Of a stretch of DNA of 10,304 nucleotides, positions 1 through 5,690 are shown one piece after another (the stretch's first letter is position 1; every line of letters begins with the position of its first letter). Both the position numbers and the translations under genes were made by a program. Origin of the DNA: Microcaldota archaeon (GTDB taxonomy: Archaea; Micrarchaeota; Micrarchaeia; Micrarchaeales; CABMGC01); NCBI GenBank assembly GCA_030040335.1, contig JASHTX010000062.1, forward strand, positions 1-10,304, in the 5' to 3' direction. The notes under the pieces were generated by a model. The model worked only from the letters and a program-made list of their open reading frames with translations. It was not told the DNA's origin and searched no databases.

Positions 1-2015
1 CTTATATCATACTTTTTGATCAGCTCGGGGTGCATTATAGGTATCTCCACAGCCTCGTGAAGCGCTTTCTTTGCCTCTTCGAGCCCAATAACATCATTTA
101 GCACTATCTTCTTCTCGACCACCACCTCTAGCTCCGGGTGTGTTCTCCTTTCGTAATCCACCCTGAACGTATTGTATTCCTCCAGCTGGGCGAGAGAAGT
201 AGAAGGTTTCGTTAACTTTACGGTTCTTACGACATCTGCCATTTTTATAGAAAGGACCTCGTGCTTGGAGACCGCTTTTTCTCCTATCTCCCTGCCAACC
301 TCTTCCGTAATATTCTTTATATCGGCCGGAGAGAATCTGGAAGTTACGCTGGCAAGTTTGTCATAATCGATGTCGTTGCTAGTGGGCAGTTTGCTCAGGT
401 AATACTTGAATATTGCGGCCCGCCCTGGTTGATCTGGCAAAGGCATGTATATAATCTTGTCGAACCTGCCCGGTCGCATAATACCCGGGTCAAGCAGCTG
501 GGGCGTGTTTGTGGCGCCGACTATTATAACATCCGATATCTTCTGGAAACCATCCATCTCGCTCAGTAAAGTGGTTACGAGCTCCCTGCCAGTGGAACTT
601 AGCTGCTCTTCGCGCCTGCTTGCGATGCTGTCAATCTCATCGAAGAACAGTATGCATGGTGCATGTTTTTTTGCGGTGGCAAATATCTTTGAGAGTGATT
701 GCGCGCTCTCTCCGGGGAAAGGAGATAGAATTGAGGATGTCTTTACATAGAAGAAACCAGCGTGCATCTCATTTGCAAGAGCGCGCATCATCAGCGTCTT
801 TCCGGTTCCGGGAGGACCGAAAAGGAGGATTCCCTTCGCTGGTCTTACGTTGTATGCACCTGATATTTCCCTGTGCTCGAGGGGCGCAAGAAGCGTCTCC
901 TTTATCTCCTTCTTTGTTTCCGAATAATTTGCCACGTCATCGAGAGTCTCTGAGGAACCCTTTGTTAGGTCTTCGAAAGCGACGCCGAACTTACCCAGTA
1001 TGTCCTGCTTCATGACGTCCAGTGCAAGTACTACGTCTATGTTTGCAGCCTCAAGCAAGAAAATGAAAGCAGGCGTCATCAAGAAGCTTATTACAATAAG
1101 GAAGCTGAACTTTCCCACACCGAGTAATGAGAGAATGAATGCAGACACGGGCAGCGCGGCCCCGAAGAGGCTTGCGTATGCCCCCTTGTAGACGGATCTG
1201 CTGTTTATCGCGTAGCTGCTGGCTGTGAACGCCACAAAAAGCCAGACCAGTATTTGGGCAAGGTTAAAAGGAAGCTCGTATACAAGGGCGAGGCCCGCGT
1301 AGTAGAAGGAATCCAGAACGTGATCAGCCACGTTATAACTGAAGAAAGTTGCCCAGGCCGAGGCCCACGAGGAGCCGAGGTTTGAAAATGTTGCTGCTGG
1401 TTTTGAAGGAACGAAATACTGAACGAATGAGACATTTGCTATCAAGGCGTGGCCTGCTACGGCGTTGTAAACTATAGGACCGGAGATAGGTATGCTTGCG
1501 AGGTTTGAGATTATAATCGCTAGCGCAATTGCGGCACTGCCCATTATCGCGCTGCGCTTAAAACCGAGTACAAGTATCGATAGTATAAGGCCGGGCAATT
1601 CAAGCAGATAACCCAAATAGGAAAGAGGTAGCACTGTTAGCGCGAATGCGTATTCGATTGTTCTGTAATGCTGGTACCCAAGGAACAGGGATATGCTTAC
1701 GAAGACCATCCACATCCACGCGAGAAGGGGCGCTTGGTATATAAGCAGCGGTAAAGAGAGCAGAAGCATGGTCATAAGACCCAGCAAAGTGTTAATGAGA
1801 CTGAAGATGAAGATTGCCACGAGTACTACGAAGAAAAGTGGTGCAGGAAGAAATGGAAATGCTATGCCGATGCTTGCGAAGGCAAACGTTGCCGCCAGTG
1901 AGTCATGAAAGTTTTTATTGGTTACCAACTGCCTTATGTAATCCTTTATCAGGTAGATGGACAGGGGAACAGCCTTACGCCTGAATTTCTCTTTAAAACT
2001 TTCTTGCTGCTTCAA
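1..2015 (-). CDS. Polytopic membrane AAA+ ATPase, tandem AAA modules (C-terminus outside window)
   Basis: The frame is open from base 2015 to the left edge, giving 671 residues without a stop. The start is TTG at 2015: an in-frame TGA lies three codons upstream, and an AGGTGATC ribosome-binding site sits 5 bases before the TTG. After a basic N-terminus, residues about 40-325 form roughly nine or ten hydrophobic segments. A CDC48/FtsH-like AAA module follows (about 354-600): Walker A GPPGTGKT at 400-407, Walker B ILFFDEID at 455-462, a second-region-of-homology GATNTP, and RPGRFD with arginine-finger candidates R514 and R517. From about 638, VIGLEEAKKALHEAVEIP looks like the opening of a second AAA module, as in CDC48/VAT D2. 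Known AAA unfoldases of this group remodel or extract proteins with ATP. I infer a membrane-anchored unfoldase in which the membrane region replaces the usual CDC48 N-domain. FtsH is less likely because a second AAA module, not an M41 protease, follows. The partner and substrate are unknown. Confidence 0.88.
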   Translation of the reverse strand, partial: MKQQESFKEKFRRKAVPLSIYLIKDYIRQLVTNKNFHDSLAATFAFASIGIAFPFLPAPLFFVVLVAIFIFSLINTLLGLMTMLLLSLPLLIYQAPLLAWMWMVFVSISLFLGYQHYRTIEYAFALTVLPLSYLGYLLELPGLILSILVLGFKRSAIMGSAAIALAIIISNLASIPISGPIVYNAVAGHALIANVSFVQYFVPSKPAATFSNLGSSWASAWATFFSYNVADHVLDSFYYAGLALVYELPFNLAQILVWLFVAFTASSYAINSRSVYKGAYASLFGAALPVSAFILSLLGVGKFSFLIVISFLMTPAFIFLLEAANIDVVLALDVMKQDILGKFGVAFEDLTKGSSETLDDVANYSETKKEIKETLLAPLEHREISGAYNVRPAKGILLFGPPGTGKTLMMRALANEMHAGFFYVKTSSILSPFPGESAQSLSKIFATAKKHAPCILFFDEIDSIASRREEQLSSTGRELVTTLLSEMDGFQKISDVIIVGATNTPQLLDPGIMRPGRFDKIIYMPLPDQPGRAAIFKYYLSKLPTSNDIDYDKLASVTSRFSPADIKNITEEVGREIGEKAVSKHEVLSIKMADVVRTVKLTKPSTSLAQLEEYNTFRVDYERRTHPELEVVVEKKIVLNDVIGLEEAKKALHEAVEIPIMHPELIKKYDI

Positions 2016-2019
2016 GGAA

Positions 2020-2027
2020 GATCACCT
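2020..2027 (-). promoter_or_regulatory. Ribosome-binding site of the membrane AAA gene
   Basis: On the minus strand AGGTGATC matches the anti-Shine-Dalgarno tail of archaeal 16S rRNA and lies 4-5 bases before TTG. It decides the TTG start, because an in-frame TGA overlaps this site and rules out any longer reading. Confidence 0.75.
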
Positions 2028-2090
2028 GTCGGTCTGGTCGCTCGCCGATATTAAAGTGACCGTCGGCATAATGATAAATCTCATATATCT

Positions 2091-2100
2091 ATATTAATAT
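2091..2100. promoter_or_regulatory. Palindromic TATA box between divergent AAA gene and tRNA-Tyr
   Basis: ATATTAATAT is a perfect 10-bp palindrome in the 107-base spacer. On the plus strand it lies about 30 bases before the tRNA-Tyr 5' end at 2123, the expected TATA distance. On the minus strand the same box would start a transcript near 2070, leaving a leader of about 55 bases with the AAA gene's ribosome-binding site. Other AT-rich words (2083-2090) could serve the minus strand instead. Confidence 0.55.
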
Positions 2101-2122
2101 GCCATAACCTCTATAATAATGC

Positions 2123-2221
2123 CCCGCAGTAGCTCAACGGCAGAGCGACCGGCTGTAGTTTTGACTGCTTCTAGGAAAAGAAGATACCGGTAGGTTGCTG
2201 GTTCAAATCCGGCCTGCGGGA
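2123..2221 (+). tRNA. tRNA-Tyr(GTA), one intron at 37/38
   Basis: The acceptor stem CCCGCAG/CTGCGGG gives the C1-G72 pair typical of archaeal tRNA-Tyr, with A73 at 2221 and no encoded CCA. The D arm is GCTC/GAGC with an AACGGCA loop. The anticodon stem is ACCGG (2148-2152) with CCGGT (2187-2191), and the anticodon GTA is at 2155-2157. The variable loop is AGGTT, followed by T stem GCTGG/CCGGC and loop TTCAAAT. Removing 27 bases between positions 37 and 38 gives a 72-nt cloverleaf with no other adjustment. A TATA box lies about 30 bases upstream. Confidence 0.95.
2159..2185 (+). other. tRNA-Tyr intron (27 nt)
   Basis: The intron sits at the usual archaeal position after nucleotide 37. In bulge-helix-bulge geometry the 3' bulge is ATA, and the four-pair central helix would join 32-35 (CTGT) with GAAG at 2180-2183. 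That leaves one mismatch and a weak TTT/AAA inner stem. An alternative stem CTTCT/AGAAG with a 6-base loop is stronger but breaks this geometry, so the structure is relaxed. The boundaries are set mainly by restoring the mature anticodon arm. Confidence 0.8.
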
Positions 2222-2235
2222 AAACAAAAGCAAGG

Positions 2236-2245
2236 TTAATTAATA
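2236..2245 (+). promoter_or_regulatory. TATA box of tRNA-Asp
   Basis: TTAATTAATA lies about 30 bases before the tRNA-Asp 5' end at 2268, in the 46-base spacer after tRNA-Tyr. This suggests the two tRNAs are transcribed separately. Confidence 0.55.
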
Positions 2246-2305
2246 ATCGAAGTCTTAATCATACTGCGCCTTGGTAGTGTAGTGGTCTAGCATACGAGCC
2301 TGTCA

Positions 2306-2327
2306 ACACGATTGGTTCGTGGCTGAA
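2306..2327 (+). other. tRNA-Asp intron 1 (22 nt, position 37/38)
   Basis: This intron fits bulge-helix-bulge geometry. The 5' bulge is CAA (36, 37 and the first intron base). The inner stem CACGA/TCGTG closes a TTGGT loop. A four-position central helix pairs CTGT (32-35) with GCTG, with one U-U mismatch. The 3' bulge AAC is cut before C38. Confidence 0.87.
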
Positions 2328-2335
2328 CGCTTGTG

Positions 2336-2368
2336 AGTTTATTAGGCTTAAACCTGATAAGCCAAGAA
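2336..2368 (+). other. tRNA-Asp intron 2 (33 nt, variable loop)
   Basis: This intron is at a non-canonical site between the second and third bases of the variable loop. The central helix CTTG (2330-2333) with CAAG (2363-2366) is a perfect four pairs. The 5' bulge is TGA, the inner stem is GTTTA/TAAGC, and the 3' bulge is AAA. Cutting each bulge after its second base leaves the four-base variable loop TGAC. There is no good outer helix, so this is a relaxed bulge-helix-bulge motif. Boundaries could shift by a base or two. Confidence 0.83.
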
Positions 2369-2378
2369 ACCCGGGTTC

Positions 2379-2396
2379 GAATCCCGGCCAAGGCGT
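2379..2396 (+). repeat. Direct repeat (att), copy within tRNA-Asp
   Basis: Eighteen bases, GAATCCCGGCCAAGGCGT, run from the T-loop through the acceptor stem and discriminator plus one flanking base. They recur exactly at 3034-3051 in the same orientation. This copy completes the working tRNA gene. Confidence 0.9.
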
Positions 2397-2436
2397 AAAG
2401 ATGATAATTCAGCGACAGCTAAATTTTACACCTACA

Positions 2437-2444
2437 TTTAAATA
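2437..2444 (+). promoter_or_regulatory. TATA box of the element gene
   Basis: TTTAAATA begins 36 bases before the ATG at 2473. With a normal TATA distance the transcript would start at about 2467, so the message would be nearly leaderless. That agrees with the lack of a Shine-Dalgarno sequence. Confidence 0.55.
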
Positions 2445-2472
2445 CCACGAAAAGAGACATTAATTGATTAAC

Positions 2473-3006
2473 ATGGCCGGTATGAGTCACATGACACTTA
2501 CACCTCTCGAAGTTAAAGCCACTTCGCTACTGTACGTGTTCGGGGGCAGTGCCACGCTAGAACAATTATCAAGATCCGGAGGCGTCAAGGTTGGTAGTAT
2601 GGGGAATGCTTTGGGCAAGATGGTAAAACGGGGTATTGCGACTTCTACGACTGCAGGTAGCCTAGCATTTTTTAACACTGGACCAGAACTGCCGACTGAA
2701 CGAAAGGGTAAGTTTAAAATCTACTCTTTAAGTAAGCCATTAAGAGACATAGTTAAGAGCAGCAGTGAAAATGAGAGTAAGTTTGTTTTATGGGGTAAGT
2801 TGGCGTTTGCTGAAGGTATTAGAAGCGAAGAGGAGTTCCAAATAAAGATGGACCTCGTCAAAGACGGACTTTCTGGATTCGCGAAGAGCAAGGGGTTTGG
2901 GAATTATGGTAAATACTTAGATAGTATTATCGCATCGCGCCCGAATGACAGGCTAACGGTTGCTGAGCTGGTTCCACCAGAGATTGCCACACTTATCAGA
3001 AATTAA
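2473..3006 (+). CDS. Element-encoded protein, probable N-terminal winged helix
   Basis: The protein has 177 residues from ATG at 2473. A TTG at 2464 would add three residues but falls at or before the predicted transcript start. I do not recognise a named family. Residues about 12-95 read as a winged helix: helix PLEVKATSLLYVFGG, a second helix TLEQLSRSG, a candidate recognition helix GSMGNALGKMVKRG (41-54), then hairpin-like strands ending in KFKIYSLS and a closing helix. Residues 100-177 are mostly helical and charged, without recognisable catalytic motifs. There is no tyrosine-recombinase R..HxxR..Y pattern, no serine recombinase motif and no transmembrane segment. It is the only gene between the two tRNA-derived repeats, which suggests a regulator or DNA-binding protein of the integrated element. 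That function is inference; the reading frame is solid. Confidence 0.75.
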   Translation: MAGMSHMTLTPLEVKATSLLYVFGGSATLEQLSRSGGVKVGSMGNALGKMVKRGIATSTTAGSLAFFNTGPELPTERKGKFKIYSLSKPLRDIVKSSSENESKFVLWGKLAFAEGIRSEEEFQIKMDLVKDGLSGFAKSKGFGNYGKYLDSIIASRPNDRLTVAELVPPEIATLIRN

Positions 3007-3033
3007 GTTTTATAGATTCGTAACCGGCGTCTA

Positions 3034-3051
3034 GAATCCCGGCCAAGGCGT
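3034..3051 (+). repeat. Direct repeat (att), distal copy of tRNA-Asp 3' end
   Basis: This is an exact second copy of the 18 bases at 2379-2396, outside any tRNA gene and 28 bases after the element gene's stop. Weaker similarity continues upstream: AACCGGCG from 3022 resembles AACCCGGG from 2368. The original duplication may therefore have covered all of tRNA exon 3 and then decayed. Confidence 0.88.
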
Positions 3052-3077
3052 TTACTACGGTGTTCAAGCCCAAACAG

Positions 3078-3087
3078 TATTTAATAA
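3078..3087 (+). promoter_or_regulatory. TATA box upstream of the small membrane protein
   Basis: TATTTAATAA lies 48 bases before the annotated ATG at 3135 but only 19-28 before an earlier ATG at 3106. The expected transcript start (about 3106-3108) coincides with that earlier ATG. Confidence 0.5.
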
Positions 3088-3105
3088 GAGTGTTTCATTA
3101 GCTAC

Positions 3106-3135
3106 ATGAATTACGATATGGAGGGTGATAGTTAA
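3106..3135 (+). CDS. Possible leader mini-ORF (9 codons)
   Basis: An ATG at 3106 opens a nine-codon frame, MNYDMEGDS, whose TAA shares its last base with the ATG at 3135 (TAATG). The ATG is where a leaderless transcript from the TATA box at 3078 should begin, and the frame contains the next gene's ribosome-binding site. Translating it could control access to that site. It may equally be ordinary leader sequence; only its position argues for function. Confidence 0.3.
   Translation: MNYDMEGDS
3120..3129 (+). promoter_or_regulatory. Strong ribosome-binding site for the 3135 gene
   Basis: GGAGGGTGAT differs from the archaeal consensus GGAGGTGAT by one inserted G and ends five bases before ATG at 3135. 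It fixes that start even though an ATG lies upstream. Confidence 0.7.
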
Positions 3136-3590
3136 TGCCAGCAATGGGTGGTGGCAGGCATACGGGACCAGCCTCTCCACTGGTAAAGACTGCTGGAGTC
3201 ATACTTGGCGCGATCTACTTTCTTTTTGTTCTGAATTCGCAACTTCTTACAAAGGTGAATAATGGCACCTATTTTCTAATCGGGTTGGCTGTAATCTCTG
3301 CTTTGCTAATATTTTATGCATACAAGAAGTATAGCGAATGGTATAAGGAGTGGCTTAATGACGCTTCCACTAGGCCTCAAAATAGCCTAAAAGAAACATT
3401 GGTCGCTCTTGGCACTATCTTCAAGTGGATCTTTTTCATTTTGTTCTTAGTGACATTTTCTCAGGGTTTCTTCATTTATTCTGCCTTTTTCCTTCTAGGT
3501 TCAGTCGTAGTGCTCCTCATTTCCATGTTTTATCCAACATATTTCGCGCGGGCTAGCCCAACCGATTATCCTGATCGTTTTCGTACATAG
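3135..3590 (+). CDS. Small four-helix membrane protein, family not recognised
   Basis: The product has 151 residues and no family I recognise. Four hydrophobic segments are visible at about 19-38, 44-63, 89-109 and 112-133. Between the second and third is a polar, charged loop (64-88, YKKYSEWYKEWLNDASTRPQ) that is probably cytoplasmic. The N-terminus is glycine-rich (MPAMGGGRHTGP) and not signal-like, and the C-terminal tail is short and polar. There are no obvious catalytic or metal-binding residues. The start is fixed by a near-perfect Shine-Dalgarno sequence. The gene lies just outside the tRNA-derived repeat, with its own TATA box, and points toward the CBS-domain gene. Whether it belonged to an element or to the host cannot be told from here. 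Confidence 0.75.
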   Translation: MPAMGGGRHTGPASPLVKTAGVILGAIYFLFVLNSQLLTKVNNGTYFLIGLAVISALLIFYAYKKYSEWYKEWLNDASTRPQNSLKETLVALGTIFKWIFFILFLVTFSQGFFIYSAFFLLGSVVVLLISMFYPTYFARASPTDYPDRFRT

Positions 3591-3654
3591 CCGCACCTGC
3601 ATTTTTATATTGCTGGAAAGAACTGAACGCCAATAAACGAACAAATTGATTTGA

Positions 3655-3662
3655 TTTAAAAG
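3655..3662 (+). promoter_or_regulatory. TATA box of the CBS-domain gene
   Basis: TTTAAAAG would start transcription near 3682-3685. That is downstream of the ATG at 3675 but upstream of the ATG at 3720, so it favours the shorter protein. TTTTTATATT at 3600-3609 is a second possible box that would permit the longer one. Confidence 0.45.
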
Positions 3663-3719
3663 CTTTTGACTTGAATGAGGTATGTAGGTGGGATTGTGCA
3701 AGGCAAATATGGAGAGCCG

Positions 3720-4193
3720 ATGAGTAACAGCGAGTTTGGCACAGTTGTCGTAAGCGACATAATGAGTACCCCGGTAGTGATGGCCAAAGAGGAGGCGAGC
3801 ATAAAAGAAGTAGCGAAAATGATGAAGAAGTACGAGATTGACTCTGTAATAATCGTGAATAAGCATAATGAGCCGACTGGGATAATAACAGAAGGGGACA
3901 TAGTAAGGCGGCTAGTATCTGCAAAAAGGAACCTATGGTTTGTAAGGGCGTCGCATGTGATGAGCAAACCGGTGATTACGGTCCCGCATCACCAGAACAT
4001 CGAGGATGCCGCTCAGCTTATGGCCGAAAAGAAAGTGAAGAAGCTGTGCGTGGTTGACAGGGACAATAAAGTAAAGGGGATGATAACTACCTCGGACATA
4101 ACAAAGAACGCGGCCTACCTGATAGGCGTGCTGAAGGAAGTCATACAGACAGGATACTACAATGGCGAGCAGGCAAGGGATCTTACACGCTAA
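3720..4193 (+). CDS. Two-CBS-domain protein
   Basis: The product has 157 residues and consists almost entirely of a Bateman pair. CBS1 spans about 9-66 (VSDIMSTPVV ... GIITEGDIVRRL) and CBS2 about 77-134 (ASHVMSKPVITV ... GMITTSDITKN). The aspartates D60 and D126 are in the position that usually contacts the ribose of bound adenine nucleotides. A helical tail of about 20 residues follows. CBS pairs generally sense AMP, ATP, SAM or similar ligands; with no attached enzyme domain this one may regulate a partner, which is not identifiable here. ATG at 3720 is preferred because GGAG lies 5 bases upstream and the TATA box at 3655 would start transcription after the alternative ATG at 3675, which adds 15 residues (MRYVGGIVQGKYGEP). 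The gene converges on nuoM with a 4-base tail overlap. Confidence 0.88.
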   Translation: MSNSEFGTVVVSDIMSTPVVMAKEEASIKEVAKMMKKYEIDSVIIVNKHNEPTGIITEGDIVRRLVSAKRNLWFVRASHVMSKPVITVPHHQNIEDAAQLMAEKKVKKLCVVDRDNKVKGMITTSDITKNAAYLIGVLKEVIQTGYYNGEQARDLTR

Positions 4194-5605
4194 AGCGCAA
4201 AAGGCGACAGCAGAAGCGATGGGAGGATACCCAGGAAGATGGTTACTGCGATAAGAAAACCTGCAGAGTAGTAGACATCAGTGCTAGGGTTTGAGAAGGG
4301 CTCAATCGCCTTCGAAGCGCTGAAGAATGATTTCTCCACTACGAAGAAGATGAACGCGCCTATTATCAGGATTGCCGCTATCGGTATTATCCCTATTGTC
4401 CCGTATGCATGATATGCGCCAATGAAGACTAGCAGGTCCCCTATGAAACCGCTTGTCAGGGGTATGCCCAAGAGCGCAAATGCTCCGAAGAGAAAGGCGT
4501 AGGTAAGCCCCGGCAGGTTCTTCACTATGCCTTTCAGCTTGTCTATCAGCATAGTCCTGAATGATTCGTCTATAGATCCGACGAGCAGGAAGAGCAGCGA
4601 TATTACTATGCCATGGCTGAGCATCGCATAGAGGCCGCCTGCGATGCCGAACTCATTGACAGACGCGATTCCAAGAGATGCTATCCCCATGTCTATTATG
4701 CTTGTGTATGCGATCAGCCTCTTCAGGTGGGTCTGCCTAATAGCAACCATTGCGCTGTAGATGGCAGATATGGCGAAGAGAATCGCAATATACTGTGCGT
4801 ATCCTGTCGCTATGGGAAGAATCAGGAACATGAGCAGGAGCCCGTACCCTCCGAACTTCAGCAGTATGCCAGCCAGTATCATGCTTCCTGTAGTTGGGGC
4901 TTCCGTATGCGCATCTGGCAGCCAGCCATGGAAAGGAAAAGAGGGTATCTTTATCAGGAAAGCGAAAAGAAGCAGGAAGAGCGCCAGGAGCTGTGTGCTG
5001 AGGGGCAGCGAGCCAGACTGGGAGATTATGGAGTCTATGGAAAAAGTTTGTGATGGTAGGCCAGAGTATATGACCATTATGCCCACGAGTAGGAGCAGGC
5101 TGGCCACGAGAGAGTAGATTATGAATTTTATAGCTGCGTACCTCCTGTCATAACCACCGTAGATGTAGATTATGAAGAACATTGATACTTCTGCTATCTC
5201 CCAGAAGACGTAGAAAAAGAAGAGGTTGCCGGAGAGGAAGACGCCGAGCGCAGAGCCGGATATCAGTAGGAAGAGAAGGTTGTAGATACGCTGCGATTCT
5301 TTTATGAAATTAGGGGCCACGAGTGCTGATGCAAAGAGCACGATCGTAGACATTATCATGAAGATGTTGCTGTATTTGGTAAGTTCCAGGGTGAAACTGA
5401 TTCCTAATGCCGGCAAATAATTCTGCTGGAAGGTGAGAGCGCCGAATCCTTGGATCAGGCCAACGTATGCTGCGATTACCGAAGCGATCAAGACTATGAG
5501 ACTAGATGCCTGAGATATTCTGAATGATGCTTTTTCAGGTACCGCGAAGAGTAATGCTGCAAACAGGAAAGGTAAGAAGACTATGAGGAGTAGTGCGAAT
5601 ATCAT
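4190..5605 (-). CDS. nuoM: NADH dehydrogenase-like subunit M (NuoM/MrpD family)
   Basis: The protein is 471 residues with about 14 hydrophobic segments, the usual NuoM length. It is one of the antiporter-like, proton-translocating membrane subunits of complex I. E136 in VFWEIAEVSM matches the conserved WE glutamate of transmembrane helix 5 (E144 in E. coli NuoM). K218 in LIKIPSFPFHGWLPDAHTEAP matches the helix 7 lysine, and K249 in ILLKFGGYG the next conserved lysine. HGWLPDAHTEAPTTGS is the NuoM signature and separates it from NuoL and NuoN, although MrpD and membrane-hydrogenase subunits are close relatives. No other nuo, mrp or hydrogenase gene lies in the window. Its start follows a TATA box by about 45 bases, with no clear Shine-Dalgarno sequence. 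The gene order suggests an independently transcribed unit; the rest of the complex must be encoded elsewhere or be absent. Confidence 0.93.
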   Translation of the reverse strand: MIFALLLIVFLPFLFAALLFAVPEKASFRISQASSLIVLIASVIAAYVGLIQGFGALTFQQNYLPALGISFTLELTKYSNIFMIMSTIVLFASALVAPNFIKESQRIYNLLFLLISGSALGVFLSGNLFFFYVFWEIAEVSMFFIIYIYGGYDRRYAAIKFIIYSLVASLLLLVGIMVIYSGLPSQTFSIDSIISQSGSLPLSTQLLALFLLLFAFLIKIPSFPFHGWLPDAHTEAPTTGSMILAGILLKFGGYGLLLMFLILPIATGYAQYIAILFAISAIYSAMVAIRQTHLKRLIAYTSIIDMGIASLGIASVNEFGIAGGLYAMLSHGIVISLLFLLVGSIDESFRTMLIDKLKGIVKNLPGLTYAFLFGAFALLGIPLTSGFIGDLLVFIGAYHAYGTIGIIPIAAILIIGAFIFFVVEKSFFSASKAIEPFSNPSTDVYYSAGFLIAVTIFLGILPSLLLSPFAL

Positions 5606-5646
5606 TGGACCACAGATGGCTCTCTCTTATGCCAATGAAATTCAAG

Positions 5647-5656
5647 TTTATATAAG
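5647..5656 (-). promoter_or_regulatory. TATA box of nuoM
   Basis: On the minus strand CTTATATAAA is close to the archaeal consensus. It predicts a transcript start near 5626, about 20 bases before the nuoM ATG, so nuoM need not depend on read-through from the gene upstream. Confidence 0.65.
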
Positions 5657-5690
5657 GTAGTTATTAGCTTTGTGGCGAGCAACGATGGGT

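Larger units (their letters stand above)
2268..2395 (+). tRNA. tRNA-Asp(GTC) with two introns
   Basis: The exons are 2268-2305, 2328-2335 and 2369-2395, which join to a 73-nt tRNA. The acceptor stem is GCCTTGG/CCAAGGC with G73 at 2395, as expected for Asp, and there is no CCA. The D stem GTGT/GCAT contains the G10-U25 and U13-G22 wobbles seen in other tRNA-Asp. The anticodon stem CGAGC (2295-2299) pairs with GCTTG (2329-2333), and the anticodon GTC is at 2302-2304. The spliced variable loop is TGAC, four bases as usual for tRNA-Asp. The T arm is CCGGG/TTCGAAT/CCCGG. One intron is at 37/38 and the other in the variable loop. The 3' end doubles as an attachment site. Confidence 0.93.
2379..3051 (+). 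mobile_element. Small integrated element or remnant at the tRNA-Asp 3' end
   Basis: A tRNA 3' segment is repeated directly 655 bp downstream, and the interval carries a single gene with its own promoter. This is the footprint of site-specific recombination into a tRNA gene, common among archaeal viruses and plasmids: the incoming DNA restores the tRNA and the displaced 3' end marks the far boundary. No integrase or replication gene is present, so it is either a deletion remnant or a mini-element moved by an enzyme supplied elsewhere. The gene inside has mixed codon use, compared with the ATA- and AGG-rich ribosomal genes. A chance duplication of the tRNA end is less likely but not excluded. 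Confidence 0.72.

Noticed and set aside
172..1191. Plus-strand open frames opposite the AAA gene (172-366, 261-569, 445-750, 620-1015, 1000-1191).
   Set aside because: They lie entirely antisense to clear AAA motifs in the minus frame and show no domain, ribosome-binding site or promoter of their own.
2268..2395. Reading the second tRNA as Leu(CAA) by taking AGCCT as the anticodon stem.
   Set aside because: It leaves no long variable arm and no 3' stem partner in place. The Asp reading gives all stems, G73 and the usual 4-base variable loop.
2473..3006. The element gene as a degenerate tyrosine integrase.
   Set aside because: No R..HxxR..Y catalytic arrangement is visible, and the N-terminal half reads as a winged helix.
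3596..3606. T-run after the small membrane gene as a terminator.
   Set aside because: ATTTTTATAT is short and overlaps a possible TATA box; nothing else supports termination, so it is not listed as a feature.
3501..3967. Minus-strand frames of 103-123 codons opposite the CBS and membrane genes.
   Set aside because: Their translations are unlike any family, while the plus strand here encodes two recognisable CBS motifs.
4613..5117. Plus-strand frames opposite nuoM.
   Set aside because: They are shadows of a complete NuoM with intact signature residues on the minus strand.
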